Shown: positions 1 through 8,997 of the stretch, in pieces | Position numbering within the stretch: position 1 is the stretch's first letter | Layout: every line of letters starts with the position of its first letter | Assembly (NCBI RefSeq): GCF_014334095.1 | Contig: NZ_CP060495.1 | Coordinates: 1,387,001 to 1,451,000, forward strand | From: Novosphingopyxis iocasae | Lineage (GTDB): Bacteria; Pseudomonadota; Alphaproteobacteria; Sphingomonadales; Sphingomonadaceae | Direction of reading: 5' to 3' | Length of the DNA: 64,000 bases | Position numbers and translations under genes: made by a program | Notes under the pieces: model-generated | Seen by the model: only the letters and a program-made list of their open reading frames with translations | Databases searched by the model: none | Told to the model about the DNA's origin: nothing

Positions 1-115
1 GCCCAAGCTGAGTGGCTGCGCCTTTCCCCGGAAGTCCATGATCTTCTCCTCGAACCAAATAGGTTCGAAATACTAGAAAATCATTCCCTACATTGCATGC
101 GGCAAATGCACGCGA

Positions 116-1168
116 TCACTCGGAAGCGGTCTCGCTGTCATCGTCGATACCGGCATTTTCCAGCGTATCGACTTCATGCCCCAGCGTCTCGCGCGACCAG
201 AGATCGGCCACCAGCGTGTAGATCACCACCGTAATCGGCGCGGCGAGGACGATGCCGATGGTGCCAAACAGCGTGCCCATGGCGCCCAGCGCGAAGATCA
301 GCACCGCCGGCGGAATGGCCACCGCGTGCCGCTGCACGATCGGCGTGAGCACATTGCCCTCGATTTGCTGCGCGACGAGATAGACCAGCGCGGCCCAGAT
401 GATCTTGTGCGGATCGTCCGCGAAGGCGATCAGGATGCCCGGCACCGCGCCGATGAACGGCCCGATCAGCGGAATGAAGTTAGTGAGCGCGCTGATGAGG
501 CCAAGAGCGCCTGCCGACGGGATATCGACGATCAGCATGCCGATATAGACCAGCGATCCCACCGCCGTCATCGTGATCAGCTGCGCGGCAAGATATCGCC
601 GCAGCACTGCCCCGCTTTCGCGCAGCGCCTCCAACACGCGGCCCGAATGCTTTTTCGGGAACAGTTTCGAGGTACCACGCGCATAAAGGCCGGGGTCGAG
701 TGCCAGATAGATGCCGCCGACGATCACCAGCACCAGATTGGTGATCACGCCGATCGCACCGAAGGCGACGGTAAGAGCCTGACCGACATAGCTCTGGATG
801 TCGGGCGTGGAGGAAAGGATCGCCTTGCCGAAGGGCTGAGAGGCCAGCCACTGGCGCGCCATGTTGTAGGCGTCGGTCAGCCGCGAGCCCAGATTGTCGA
901 ACTGCGTACTGAGCGAGTGGCCGAACAGATAGCCGAAGCCGCTCAGCAGCGCGATGATGATGATCAGCGCAAGCAGAACGGAAAGGGTTTCCGGCACGCC
1001 GCGATGCTGCAAGGGATCGGAAAAGGCGCGGATTACCGCGGCCACAAGGATCGCCCCGGCAATTAGCATCAGCGTTGTCGTTACCTGCACCAGCAACATG
1101 GCAATGCCGACCAGCAGCAGTACAATCAGAGTGCTGCGGACGATATCGGCTTTGGTGAGATTGTTCAT
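116..1168 (-). CDS. AI-2E family transporter (PerM/UPF0118 type)
   Basis: This 350-residue protein is very hydrophobic, with about eight membrane segments in the usual AI-2E exporter/permease arrangement. There is an N-terminal pair near residues 12-35 and 60-85, a long soluble stretch (about 90-135), and a C-terminal bundle holding the family-typical stretches NFIPLIGPFIG (about 227-237) and EGNVLTPIVQ (about 272-281). The length matches the family. Members are inner-membrane permeases linked to autoinducer-2 export or Na+/H+ exchange, and the substrate cannot be read from sequence. The ATG at the 5' end has no competing upstream start. It stands alone, downstream of a tRNA gene on the same strand. 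The family call is firm; the substrate is unknown. Confidence 0.85.
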   Translation of the reverse strand: MNNLTKADIVRSTLIVLLLVGIAMLLVQVTTTLMLIAGAILVAAVIRAFSDPLQHRGVPETLSVLLALIIIIALLSGFGYLFGHSLSTQFDNLGSRLTDAYNMARQWLASQPFGKAILSSTPDIQSYVGQALTVAFGAIGVITNLVLVIVGGIYLALDPGLYARGTSKLFPKKHSGRVLEALRESGAVLRRYLAAQLITMTAVGSLVYIGMLIVDIPSAGALGLISALTNFIPLIGPFIGAVPGILIAFADDPHKIIWAALVYLVAQQIEGNVLTPIVQRHAVAIPPAVLIFALGAMGTLFGTIGIVLAAPITVVIYTLVADLWSRETLGHEVDTLENAGIDDDSETASE

Positions 1169-1196
1169 TGCCGGCCCCTCGATACGCCTGCCGCTA

Positions 1197-1281
1197 TGGT
1201 GCCCCTGGCCGGAGTCGAACCGGCACTCCTTTCGGAACTCGATTTTGAGTCGAGCGCGTCTACCAATTCCACCACAGGGGC
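1197..1281 (-). tRNA. tRNA-Leu (anticodon CAA)
   Basis: On the minus strand the 7-bp acceptor stem GCCCCTG/CAGGGGC pairs perfectly. The anticodon stem CTCGA/TCGAG encloses loop CTCAAAA, giving anticodon CAA (decodes UUG). A long variable arm and the T-arm GGTTCGACTCC are present, as expected for a class II leucine tRNA. The discriminator A is followed by an encoded CCA (1197-1199 on this strand). Confidence 0.96.
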
Positions 1282-1364
1282 ACGGGCGGCGACAGGTCCA
1301 GCGCTTTAGGGACCGCGCGGGCGAAGGGCAATGATTTGCTTGTTATCGCAGATCAAAAGCCGCC

Positions 1365-2825
1365 CTACCCCTTCAGCATCCCCTTGATCGCCCGGGCCGT
1401 GGCCTTGCCATAAGGCGGTTTGAAGCCGCCCATTCCGGCCACATCCAGCTTCGACTGGCGATAGACCGCGCGGGCGTGGCTGAAGGTGCGGAAGCCGTCG
1501 ACCCCATGATAATTGCCCATGCCGGACGGGCCGATGCCGCCGAAAGGCAGATCCTCCATCGCGTTGTGGAACAGCACGTCGTTCACGGTGACGCCGCCGG
1601 ACATGGTATGGCCAAGCACCTGCGCTTCCTCCGCCTCGTCGCTGCCGAAATAATAGAGGCCGAGCGGGCGATCGTGCGCGTTCACATAATCGATCGCCTC
1701 ATCGATCCGGTGATAGGTCTTCACCGGAAGAATCGGCCCGAAAATCTCCTCCTGCATCACCGCCATATCGTCGGTGACGTTGCGCAGAAGAGTGAGCGGC
1801 ATCTTGTTGCCGTTGGAATTGAAGAAATCCTCGCCCGCCGGGTTCACCTCGATCAGCTCCGCGCCCTTCTTACGCGCGTCATTGAGATAGCCTGCGAGCC
1901 GCTCCGCATTGCGGCCATTGATCACCGACGTGTAATCGTCATTAGCGAGCAGCTTGGGATATAGCGCAGCCACGCTTTCGGTCAGATCGTCGATGAAGCC
2001 GCTCTCCTGCTCCTGCGGCACCATGACGTAATCGGGCGCCAGGCAAATCTGCCCGGCGTTCATCATCTTGCCGAGCGCGATTCGCTCCGCCGCCTTTTTG
2101 CGGTCCGCCGAACGGCCGACGATGGTGGGCGATTTTCCGCCCAGCTCCAGCGTCACCGGCACCAGATTGTCCGCCGCCGCGCGCATGACATGGCGGCCCA
2201 CCCCGGTCGCGCCGGTAAAGATCATGTGATCGAACGGCAGCGCGGTGAAAGCCTTGCCGACCTCCGGCCCGCCGGTGACCACGGCCAGCTCTTCCTCGTG
2301 GAAATATTTCTGGGCCAGCTCAGCCATCAGGCGGGAGGTGAGCGGGGTAAATTCGGACGGCTTCACCAGCGCCCGGTTGCCCGCGGACAGCACGCCCGCC
2401 AGCGGCACGAACACCATGCCGACGGGGAAATTCCAGGGCGCGACCACCCCGACCACGCCCTTGGGCATCATATCCACCCGCGCCTGCCCGCCAAGCAGGC
2501 CGAGCGGGAACATCGGGCTGCGCTTTTCACCGCGCGCCCAATGGCGGAAATGCTTCTTGGCATGCTTCAGCGCGTTCACCGACGGGCCGATATCGGTGAG
2601 CAGCGTCTGTTCCTTGCTGCGATGGCCGAAATCTTCCGATATCGTCTCGGCAAACCAGTCCGCATTTTCGGTCAGCAGGAAGATCGCGCGATTGAGCCGG
2701 TTCTCCCGCGCGTCTAGATCTTCGGGCATCGCAGCGGTGAAGGCGGCGCGCTGCCGCTCCAGCAGCGCGCGCATTTCGGCATCGCTGTGGCTCGGCGTCT
2801 GGGCGTCTTCCTCGGTCATCGGCAT
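1365..2825 (-). CDS. Aldehyde dehydrogenase, coniferyl-aldehyde-dehydrogenase-like
   Basis: A 486-residue NAD(P)-dependent aldehyde dehydrogenase that oxidises an aldehyde to its acid in the cytoplasm. Visible family motifs are the PWNFP substrate/cofactor motif, the catalytic glutamate in LELGGKSP, the nucleophilic cysteine in NAGQICLAPDY, and the EEIFGPILP motif near the C terminus. The C-terminal DLPFGGIGPSGMGNYHG signature resembles the class 3/coniferyl aldehyde dehydrogenase subgroup, so an aromatic or long-chain aldehyde substrate is plausible but unproven. The reading frame stays open far upstream. I chose the ATG at 2825 because AGGAGAG lies just before it and the family N terminus begins there; a second ATG is two codons on. 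It is divergent from the thiolase gene. Confidence 0.9.
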   Translation of the reverse strand: MPMTEEDAQTPSHSDAEMRALLERQRAAFTAAMPEDLDARENRLNRAIFLLTENADWFAETISEDFGHRSKEQTLLTDIGPSVNALKHAKKHFRHWARGEKRSPMFPLGLLGGQARVDMMPKGVVGVVAPWNFPVGMVFVPLAGVLSAGNRALVKPSEFTPLTSRLMAELAQKYFHEEELAVVTGGPEVGKAFTALPFDHMIFTGATGVGRHVMRAAADNLVPVTLELGGKSPTIVGRSADRKKAAERIALGKMMNAGQICLAPDYVMVPQEQESGFIDDLTESVAALYPKLLANDDYTSVINGRNAERLAGYLNDARKKGAELIEVNPAGEDFFNSNGNKMPLTLLRNVTDDMAVMQEEIFGPILPVKTYHRIDEAIDYVNAHDRPLGLYYFGSDEAEEAQVLGHTMSGGVTVNDVLFHNAMEDLPFGGIGPSGMGNYHGVDGFRTFSHARAVYRQSKLDVAGMGGFKPPYGKATARAIKGMLKG

Positions 2826-2978
2826 GGCTCTCTCCTGATGGGTTTCGCCAAAGCCTAACCCACGAAGCGCTCCCACGGAAACATTACCGGCATGTGCGCG
2901 CACTAAGGACCGAATTGCGCGCTCGGCCATTGCCATTATATCACCTTCGAAACCAACGCGAACGAGAGGCCTTTTCCT

Positions 2979-4169
2979 ATGTCCAGCACCGATCCCGTCG
3001 TCATCCTGTCCTATGCCCGCACGCCGATGGGCGCGATGCAGGGCGCGCTGTCCGATGTCAGCGCGACCGAGCTGGGCGCGACCGCGGTGAAGGGCGCAGT
3101 GGAACGTGCCGGGATCGACGGCGGCGACGTGGACCGCATATATATGGGCTGCGTGCTGCCCGCAGGCCTCGGCCAGGCGCCCGCGCGTCAGGCCGGGATC
3201 AAGGCCGGCCTGCCCAAGAGCGTGCAGGCGACCACCGTCAACAAGGTCTGCGGCTCCGGCATGCAGACGGTGATCATGGGCGCCGAAGCGATCCAGGTCG
3301 GCTCGGTCGGCACCGTGATCGCGGGCGGCATGGAGAGCATGACGAACGCCCCCTATCTTCTGAAGAAGCATCGTTCGGGCGCGCGCATCGGCCATGACAC
3401 CGCCTATGACCATATGTTCCTCGATGGTCTGGAAGACGCCTATGAGGAAGGCCGCGCGATGGGCACCTTCGCGCAGGAAATGGCGGACAAATATCAGCTG
3501 ACCCGCGAATCGATGGACGAGTTCTCGATCGAATCGCTGCGCCGCGCCAACGCCGCCATTGAAAGCGGTGCGTTCGAGAAGGAGATCGTGCCGGTCACCT
3601 TCACCAATCGCGGCGGCGAGCAGACGGTGGACACCGATGAAGGCCCCAGCAAGGGCCGCCCGGACAAGATCCCCAGCCTGCGCCCCGCCTTCGCCAAGGA
3701 CGGCACCATCACCGCGGCAACCAGCAGCTCGATCAGCGACGGCGCGGCGGCAATCGTCCTGTCCAGCGAAAGCAAAGCCAAGGAAAAGGGCCTGAAGCCG
3801 GTCGCCCGCATCGTCGCCCATGCCGCGCATGCGCAGGAGCCGGCCGAATTCACCATCGCCCCCGTGGGCGCCATTCAGAAGGTGCTGGATCAGGCCGGCT
3901 GGAGTGTCGACGATGTCGATCTTTGGGAAGTGAACGAAGCCTTTGCCTGCGTCACCATGTTCGCGATGCAGGACATCGGCATTTCCCATGACAAGATCAA
4001 CGTAAACGGTGGCGGCACCGCGCTCGGCCATCCTATCGGCTGCTCGGGCACGCGCATCATCACCACGTTACTCGGCGCGCTCGAAACGCAGGGCAAGAAG
4101 CGCGGTATCGCCAGCCTGTGCATCGGCGGCGGCGAAGCCACGGCGGTGGCGGTCGAGCTGATCGACTAA
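2979..4169 (+). CDS. Acetyl-CoA acetyltransferase (thiolase)
   Basis: A 396-residue thiolase that interconverts two acetyl-CoA and acetoacetyl-CoA plus CoA, used in polyhydroxybutyrate synthesis, ketone-body use or beta-oxidation. The acyl-accepting Cys91 sits in NKVCGSGMQ. The catalytic histidine is in GGTALGHPIGCSGTR and the second catalytic cysteine in the C-terminal SLCIGGGEA motif. The length is standard. GAGAGG lies upstream of the chosen ATG. No phaB or CoA-transferase gene is adjacent, so biosynthetic and degradative roles cannot be separated. A hairpin terminator follows the stop. Confidence 0.93.
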   Translation: MSSTDPVVILSYARTPMGAMQGALSDVSATELGATAVKGAVERAGIDGGDVDRIYMGCVLPAGLGQAPARQAGIKAGLPKSVQATTVNKVCGSGMQTVIMGAEAIQVGSVGTVIAGGMESMTNAPYLLKKHRSGARIGHDTAYDHMFLDGLEDAYEEGRAMGTFAQEMADKYQLTRESMDEFSIESLRRANAAIESGAFEKEIVPVTFTNRGGEQTVDTDEGPSKGRPDKIPSLRPAFAKDGTITAATSSSISDGAAAIVLSSESKAKEKGLKPVARIVAHAAHAQEPAEFTIAPVGAIQKVLDQAGWSVDDVDLWEVNEAFACVTMFAMQDIGISHDKINVNGGGTALGHPIGCSGTRIITTLLGALETQGKKRGIASLCIGGGEATAVAVELID

Positions 4170-4193
4170 GCCTTATCGGCTTTGGAAATGCGA

Positions 4194-4230
4194 AAGGGCG
4201 GCGGACCATCGGTCCCGCCGCCCTTTTTCT
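4194..4230. terminator. Bidirectional intrinsic terminator
   Basis: The GC-rich inverted repeat GGGCGGCGGACC / GGTCCCGCCGCCC (one bulged base) is flanked by AAA on the left and TTTTT on the right. It lies between the converging thiolase and SH3-protein genes and can serve both strands. Confidence 0.85.
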
Positions 4231-4273
4231 TGCGCCTCTCCAGAAGGATTATCGAGACGCGGACGACGCGGTC

Positions 4274-4768
4274 TTACTTCTCGTCCGGGATCAGTTCTTC
4301 CTCGCCCCAGATATCGCCTGCCTGGATCCAGCCGGTCTGCCCTGCCACATCGAACAGGCACCAGCCGTCCGCGCAATCGCTGATCCGGCCGACCACCCCC
4401 GGCTCGGCGCGCCAGGTGATACGGGAATTGGCCGCCGGGCTGCTGCGCATCGCGCGGATTGCCCCGGTGACGATGGCGGTGCGGTCCGCGCTCAGAAGGC
4501 GGCTGTGCATCCAGCCTTGGTCCCCATCCGGGTCCTCCACCTTGCGCCAGCCCTCCATCCGGTCGATCACTTTCACCGGCAGATATTTGCGCTTGTAGAG
4601 CCATTTGATCGGAAATTCGGTGGACGGCCCCGCCCGCATCCGCGCCTCGTCGACATCGATCGACGCCCAATAGGGCGTCTGCGGATCGCTTTGCGCGCGC
4701 AGCGGCTGCGCGGCGGGCACGAGCGAGGCGGCTAGCGCCACGGCGATGAAGGCGGATCGAAACTGCAT
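4274..4768 (-). CDS. Exported SH3-domain protein
   Basis: A 164-residue protein with a Sec-type signal peptide (FRSAFIAVALAASLVPAAQ, cleavage around the AQPLRAQ stretch). Two bacterial SH3-like segments follow. The first has RAGPSTEFPIKW and the second has AEPGVVGRISDC..GWCLF, both typical of SH3 type 3/4 repeats that bind peptidoglycan or peptides in the periplasm. The open frame extends upstream, but only the ATG at 4768 gives a proper signal peptide. The gene is monocistronic and divergent from the dehydrogenase gene. Its exact ligand is unknown. Confidence 0.8.
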   Translation of the reverse strand: MQFRSAFIAVALAASLVPAAQPLRAQSDPQTPYWASIDVDEARMRAGPSTEFPIKWLYKRKYLPVKVIDRMEGWRKVEDPDGDQGWMHSRLLSADRTAIVTGAIRAMRSSPAANSRITWRAEPGVVGRISDCADGWCLFDVAGQTGWIQAGDIWGEEELIPDEK

Positions 4769-4889
4769 GACGCGGACGGTAACTCCCTGACTGCCCAGCC
4801 TCATAGCGGCCCGCCCCGCCGCCCGGCAAGGCCGCGTCCGATCCTTGGCGCGCTTGCCTGATCCAGGCCGGGGCAGTAGCGAATGAAAC

Positions 4890-5888
4890 ATGACCGATCA
4901 TCCGCGCATCGCCAGGCCCCGCGTCATCGTGACCGCCAAATTGCTGGACAGTGTCGAGGCCCGCATGGCCGAACTGTTCGACGTCAGCTTCAATGCAGAC
5001 GATCACCAGATGAGCCGGGAAGAACTGGCCGCCGCCATGGCGGACTGCGACGTGCTCGTCCCCACCGTGACCGACCGGATCGATGCCGATCTGATTGCCG
5101 CGGCGCCGGAGCGGCTGAAGCTGATCGCCAATTTCGGCGCGGGCGTGGATCACATCGACCTGAAAGCCGCGCAGGACAAACGCATTGCCGTCACCAATAC
5201 ACCGGGCGTTTTCACCGAAGACACGGCGGACATGACGCTGGCGCTGATCTTGTCCGTCCCCCGGCGGCTGGCCGAGGGCGAGAAGCTGGTGCGTTCCGGG
5301 CAATGGAAGGGTTGGCGGCCAAGCGGCATGCTGGGCCACCGCGTGGGCGGCAAGACGCTGGGCATCATCGGCTTCGGCCGGATCGGCGAAGCGGTGGCAC
5401 GGCGCGCGCGCGCATTCGATCTCAAGATCCTTTACAACAAGCGCCGCCGCCTGCCGCCGATGCTGGAAGAAGAGCTGGGCGTCACGTTCGAACCCGATCT
5501 GGACCGATTGGTCGCACGCAGCGACATCGTCTCGCTCCACGCGCCGCTGACCGAGGCGACCCGCGGGCTGATCAACGCGGACCGCATACGCGCAATGAAG
5601 CCGAACGCCTATCTCATCAACACCTCGCGGGGCGAGATGGTGGACGAAGGCGCGCTGATCGAGGCGCTGGAAGAGGGCCGCATCGGCGGCGCGGGGCTGG
5701 ACGTCTACACCCACGAACCCGCGGTGGACGAGCGCTTGCTGGCGCTCGACAATGTCGTATTGCTCCCGCACCTTGGCAGCGCGACGTTTGAGGGGCGCGA
5801 GGCTTCGGGCGAACGCGTGATCGCAAATATCCGCATCTGGGCAGACGGCCACCGGCCTCCGGACCAGGTGTTGACCGGGCTGAGCTGA
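4890..5888 (+). CDS. D-2-hydroxyacid dehydrogenase (glyoxylate/hydroxypyruvate reductase type)
   Basis: A 332-residue NAD(P)-dependent dehydrogenase of the D-isomer-specific 2-hydroxyacid family. The Rossmann motif GIIGFGRIG (about 153-161) binds the cofactor. The substrate-binding arginine is in NTSRGEMVDE, the glutamate of the charge relay follows in HEPAVDE, and the catalytic histidine is in LLPHLGSAT. The first catalytic-domain motif ANFGAGVDHID is also intact. The overall pattern fits glyoxylate/hydroxypyruvate reductases better than formate dehydrogenases. The start ATG directly follows a 121-base gap upstream. Substrate choice is inferred only at subfamily level. Confidence 0.9.
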   Translation: MTDHPRIARPRVIVTAKLLDSVEARMAELFDVSFNADDHQMSREELAAAMADCDVLVPTVTDRIDADLIAAAPERLKLIANFGAGVDHIDLKAAQDKRIAVTNTPGVFTEDTADMTLALILSVPRRLAEGEKLVRSGQWKGWRPSGMLGHRVGGKTLGIIGFGRIGEAVARRARAFDLKILYNKRRRLPPMLEEELGVTFEPDLDRLVARSDIVSLHAPLTEATRGLINADRIRAMKPNAYLINTSRGEMVDEGALIEALEEGRIGGAGLDVYTHEPAVDERLLALDNVVLLPHLGSATFEGREASGERVIANIRIWADGHRPPDQVLTGLS

Positions 5889-5913
5889 GAGCGCCCCCAA
5901 GCCTACCCGAATT

Positions 5914-6022
5914 CCGTAGCCCTGAGCCTGTCGGAGTCGCAGACGGCCCCTTGGGCCAACGGCGTTTCTCAGCTTAGCGCTGCCGCCGACAAACGTGCTT
6001 CGACACGCTCAGCACTTACGGG
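5914..6022. repeat. Long imperfect inverted repeat (REP/BIME-like)
   Basis: The left arm (about 5914-5937) begins CCGTAGCCCTGAGCCTGTCG. The right arm (about 5997-6022) reads CTTCGACACGCTCAGCAC followed by TTACGGG and is its imperfect reverse complement. The spacer holds a further small hairpin (GGCCC CTTG GGGCC-like). It lies in the 255-base gap between the dehydrogenase and amt genes. Elements with this CTTCGACACGCTCAGCAC core recur between genes in sphingomonad genomes, from memory. Confidence 0.75.
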
Positions 6023-6143
6023 TTTTGGGCGAGGTGCAATGGACAGAGAATGAGCCCCTCGCCTGGCCTGCGAACGATTAACCAAATCGCAGCGCCTCGC
6101 ACGCTAGACCGGCAGGCGAATATTCTCGTCCAAAGGCCGGTCC

Positions 6144-7412
6144 ATGCGCGCTCTCAAGCTGATCCCCCTCGCCGCCGCCCTGCTGTCCGCGCCCGCCGCG
6201 GCGCAGGGGCCGGAGGTGCTGACCGATACCGGCAACACCGCCTGGGTGCTGTCCGCAACGCTGTTCGCGCTGACTACCATCATCCCTGGTTTCGCGCTGT
6301 TCTACGCGGGCCGCGTTGCGCCGCGGAACCGGCTTTCGATGCCGCTGCAGACGGGTGCGGTGCTGGCGGTGGTTTCGACCTTGTGGATCCTGATCGGCTA
6401 TTCGATCGCCTTCTCGGCAAACGGCGGCAACTGGATAGGGTCTGCGGCTAATATCATGCTGGCGGACACGCTGGCCGTGCGCGATGGGCAGTCGATCGGC
6501 GAGATCGTGTTTGCGCTGTTCCAGATGCTGCCCGCCGTGCTGGCGCCGGTGATCCTGCTGGGCACGGTGGCGGAGCGTGCGCGCTTCGGTTGGGTGGTGC
6601 CGTTTGCGGGTCTCTGGTCGCTGATCGTCTACGCGCCGATCGCGCGCTGGGTGATGGGCGGCGGCTGGCTGCAGGACATGGGCGTGATCGATTATGCGGG
6701 CGGCCTCACCGTCCATCTGACCGCAGGCGTCGCGGGGCTGGTTACCGCGCTGATGATCGGGCGGCGCAAGCTGGCCGAGGAGCCGCGCGAAGGATCGTCG
6801 GCCCTGGTCGCGTTCGGCGGGCTCGGCCTCGTCTGGATCGGATGGCTGGGCCTTGTCGGCGGTTCCGATTTCGCCGCGACCGACCTCGGCGCGGGCAGCG
6901 CGATCATCAACACGCATCTTAGTGCATCGGTCGCCGCGCTCGTCTGGGCCGCGCTGGACCGGCGCGCTTTGGGCCGCGTCACTCCATCCGGCTTCGCCAT
7001 GGGTGCCATCGCGGGCCTCGTCGCCGCAAGCCCTGCCGCCGGATCGATCGGCCCGCTGGGCGCGCTGATCCTGGGCCTTGCCGTCGCGCCCGCCAGCCGC
7101 TTCATGCTGGCGCTGGTGCGAAGCAAGCTGGGGATCGACGATGCGATGGGCGTGTTCGCCGCCCACGGCATCGGCGCAATTGTGGGCGTGATCCTCACCG
7201 CCGTCCTCTCCGCTTCCGCCTTCGACGGCGTGGGCTATGCCGAGGGTGCAGGGATCGGATCGCAGCTCGTCATCCAGCTGGTCGCCATCGGCGCGGTCAC
7301 GATCTGGACCGCCTTCGCCACGCTGATCCTGGGCTATGCCGTCTCGGCCGCGCTGCCGATGCGCGTCAGCAGCGAGGAGGAGGCCCGCGGCCTCGACCCC
7401 GCCGCTGCGTGA
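6144..7412 (+). CDS. amt: Ammonium transporter (Amt family)
   Basis: A 422-residue inner-membrane channel for ammonium/ammonia. An N-terminal cleavable signal (ending SAPAAAQ) precedes eleven predicted helices, the usual Amt topology. Both pore histidines are recognisable: the first in GGLTVHLTAGVAGL and the second in FAAHGIGAIVG. The motif GTVAERARFG is characteristic of the family. No glnB/glnK gene is adjacent, which is unusual since Amt and its PII regulator often form an operon. The start ATG was chosen because it gives the signal peptide; its ribosome binding site is weak. Confidence 0.93.
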   Translation: MRALKLIPLAAALLSAPAAAQGPEVLTDTGNTAWVLSATLFALTTIIPGFALFYAGRVAPRNRLSMPLQTGAVLAVVSTLWILIGYSIAFSANGGNWIGSAANIMLADTLAVRDGQSIGEIVFALFQMLPAVLAPVILLGTVAERARFGWVVPFAGLWSLIVYAPIARWVMGGGWLQDMGVIDYAGGLTVHLTAGVAGLVTALMIGRRKLAEEPREGSSALVAFGGLGLVWIGWLGLVGGSDFAATDLGAGSAIINTHLSASVAALVWAALDRRALGRVTPSGFAMGAIAGLVAASPAAGSIGPLGALILGLAVAPASRFMLALVRSKLGIDDAMGVFAAHGIGAIVGVILTAVLSASAFDGVGYAEGAGIGSQLVIQLVAIGAVTIWTAFATLILGYAVSAALPMRVSSEEEARGLDPAAA

Positions 7413-7421
7413 ACTCCGACT

Positions 7422-8825
7422 TCAATCCCCCGTCAGGATACGATCGACCAGTTCCTTCACCGTGGGCACGAAGCCGTTGGAATAGAAAGGATCGGTCTTG
7501 AAATTATAGGCCGCATGCCCTGCGAACATCAGGTTCTCGTGCGGATCGGCCCCGTGCGCGATGTTCTGCAGCGATTTCTGAATGCAGAAGGACCGCGGAT
7601 CGGCGAGCCGCCCGGTCGAATAATTGTCGTGGTCCTTCCAGCTGGAAAAGGCGCAATGCGACAGGCAGCCCATGCAGTCGGCCTGATCCTTGCGGATCAT
7701 CGCGCGCTCTTCGGGCGTCACGAAGACGAGCGTATTGTCCGGCGTCTTAAGTGCAGTGGTGAAGCCCTGGCCATCCCATTCGCGCGCGCGCAGCAGATCG
7801 CCCGCGGCGACCCAGAAGTTCTTGCCCTTCACGCCTACGTCGAGCTGATGGGTATGCTCGCCGGCCTTCTCCGTGCTGAACGGGATCTGCCGCTCCGAAC
7901 GGCCCTGCAGCGATCGCAGGAACGGGTTCTTCACCGCGCTGGAATAGAAACCGGTGGGGCTGAACTTGTGGAGGAGCACGTCGCCCTCCTCGATCTTGGT
8001 CAGCTCGTCCTTCCAGATATCGGGGATCGGGCTTTCCTTCGTCAGCAGCGGGCGCGTGCCGTACTGGAAGGCGATCTTGCCCAGATCGTCATTGTCGATC
8101 CAGTCGTTCCAGTCGCGCAGGAACCAGACGCCGCCGGCCATCACGATCGGGATATCGTCCGAAATCCCTTCCTTGCGCATCATCTCGCGCAGCTGCTTCA
8201 CGCGCGGGAACGGATCCTCGGGCTTGGTCGGGTCCTCGGCATTGGAGAGACCGTTATGGCCGCCCGCGAGCCAGGGGTCTTCATAGACCACCGCACCCAG
8301 AAGCTCCGGCACCTTGTGATAGGCGCGCTTCCACAGCGCGCGAAAGGCGCGGCCGGAACTGACGATGGGCAGATAATAGACGCCATATTGCTTGGCGATC
8401 TCGCTCAGCCGGTACGGCATCCCTGCGCCGCAAGTGACGCCCGCCACCTTGCCCTTGGTGCGTTCCAGCACGCCGTGGAGCACCGCTTCCGCGCCGCCCA
8501 TTTCCCACAGGACGTTGATGTTGATCGCGCCCTTGCCGCCCGCAATCTCGTGCGCGCGCTCGACCTGCGCGACGGCGCCCTCGATCGCGTAATCGATCAG
8601 CTCCTGATGGCGATCGGTCCGAGTGCGGCCTTCATAGACCTGGGGGATGACATTGCCGTCCTCATCATAGCTATCGGCGTTCACCGCGGACACAGTGCCG
8701 ATGCCGCCGGCCGCCGCCCAGGCGCCGGAGGAGGCATGGTTGGTGGCCGAGACGCCCTTGCCGCCTTCGATCAGCGGCCAGACTTCGCGCCCGGCATATT
8801 GAATGGGTTTCAGACCCTTGAACAC
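7422..8825 (-). CDS. Nitronate-monooxygenase-like flavin oxidoreductase with Cys-rich tail
   Basis: A 467-residue protein related to the 2-nitropropane dioxygenase/nitronate monooxygenase TIM-barrel family, which binds FMN. Family features are the glycine-rich GGIGTVSAVN segment near residue 40, the TCGAGMPY segment, and IVMAGGVWFLRDW in the phosphate-binding region. It is longer than typical members (about 320-360). The extra C-terminal part carries DCMGCLSHC (CxxCxxxC) and a later SFC, which could bind a metal or Fe-S cluster. That arrangement is not part of the classical enzyme. The substrate is unknown. It converges with amt, only nine bases apart. Confidence 0.82.
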   Translation of the reverse strand: MFKGLKPIQYAGREVWPLIEGGKGVSATNHASSGAWAAAGGIGTVSAVNADSYDEDGNVIPQVYEGRTRTDRHQELIDYAIEGAVAQVERAHEIAGGKGAININVLWEMGGAEAVLHGVLERTKGKVAGVTCGAGMPYRLSEIAKQYGVYYLPIVSSGRAFRALWKRAYHKVPELLGAVVYEDPWLAGGHNGLSNAEDPTKPEDPFPRVKQLREMMRKEGISDDIPIVMAGGVWFLRDWNDWIDNDDLGKIAFQYGTRPLLTKESPIPDIWKDELTKIEEGDVLLHKFSPTGFYSSAVKNPFLRSLQGRSERQIPFSTEKAGEHTHQLDVGVKGKNFWVAAGDLLRAREWDGQGFTTALKTPDNTLVFVTPEERAMIRKDQADCMGCLSHCAFSSWKDHDNYSTGRLADPRSFCIQKSLQNIAHGADPHENLMFAGHAAYNFKTDPFYSNGFVPTVKELVDRILTGD

Positions 8826-8997
8826 TGTACTTAGCTCTCCCGTCGGCGGGCCCCATTGCCCGATCCCTCATCGAACATGGGCTGCCATACTCAAAACGCA
8901 AATTTCGCGCCGGGCTAGGGCAATCGCGCGGCGATGTCCCGCAAAAAGAGAAACGACCCGCCCGGCCCCAGGGACGCAGCTGCCGTGCCGCTATTCT

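Noticed and set aside
51-67. Small hairpin CGAACC-AAATA-GGTTCG at the left edge
   Set aside because: No T run on either strand and no gene end next to it; too little sequence to assign a role. The first 115 bases contain no supportable gene.
1365-4031. Very long open frame (888 codons) covering the aldehyde dehydrogenase and the antisense of the thiolase
   Set aside because: Only the 3' part (up to 2825) resembles a protein family. The upstream extension is antisense to the thiolase, a common artefact at high GC.
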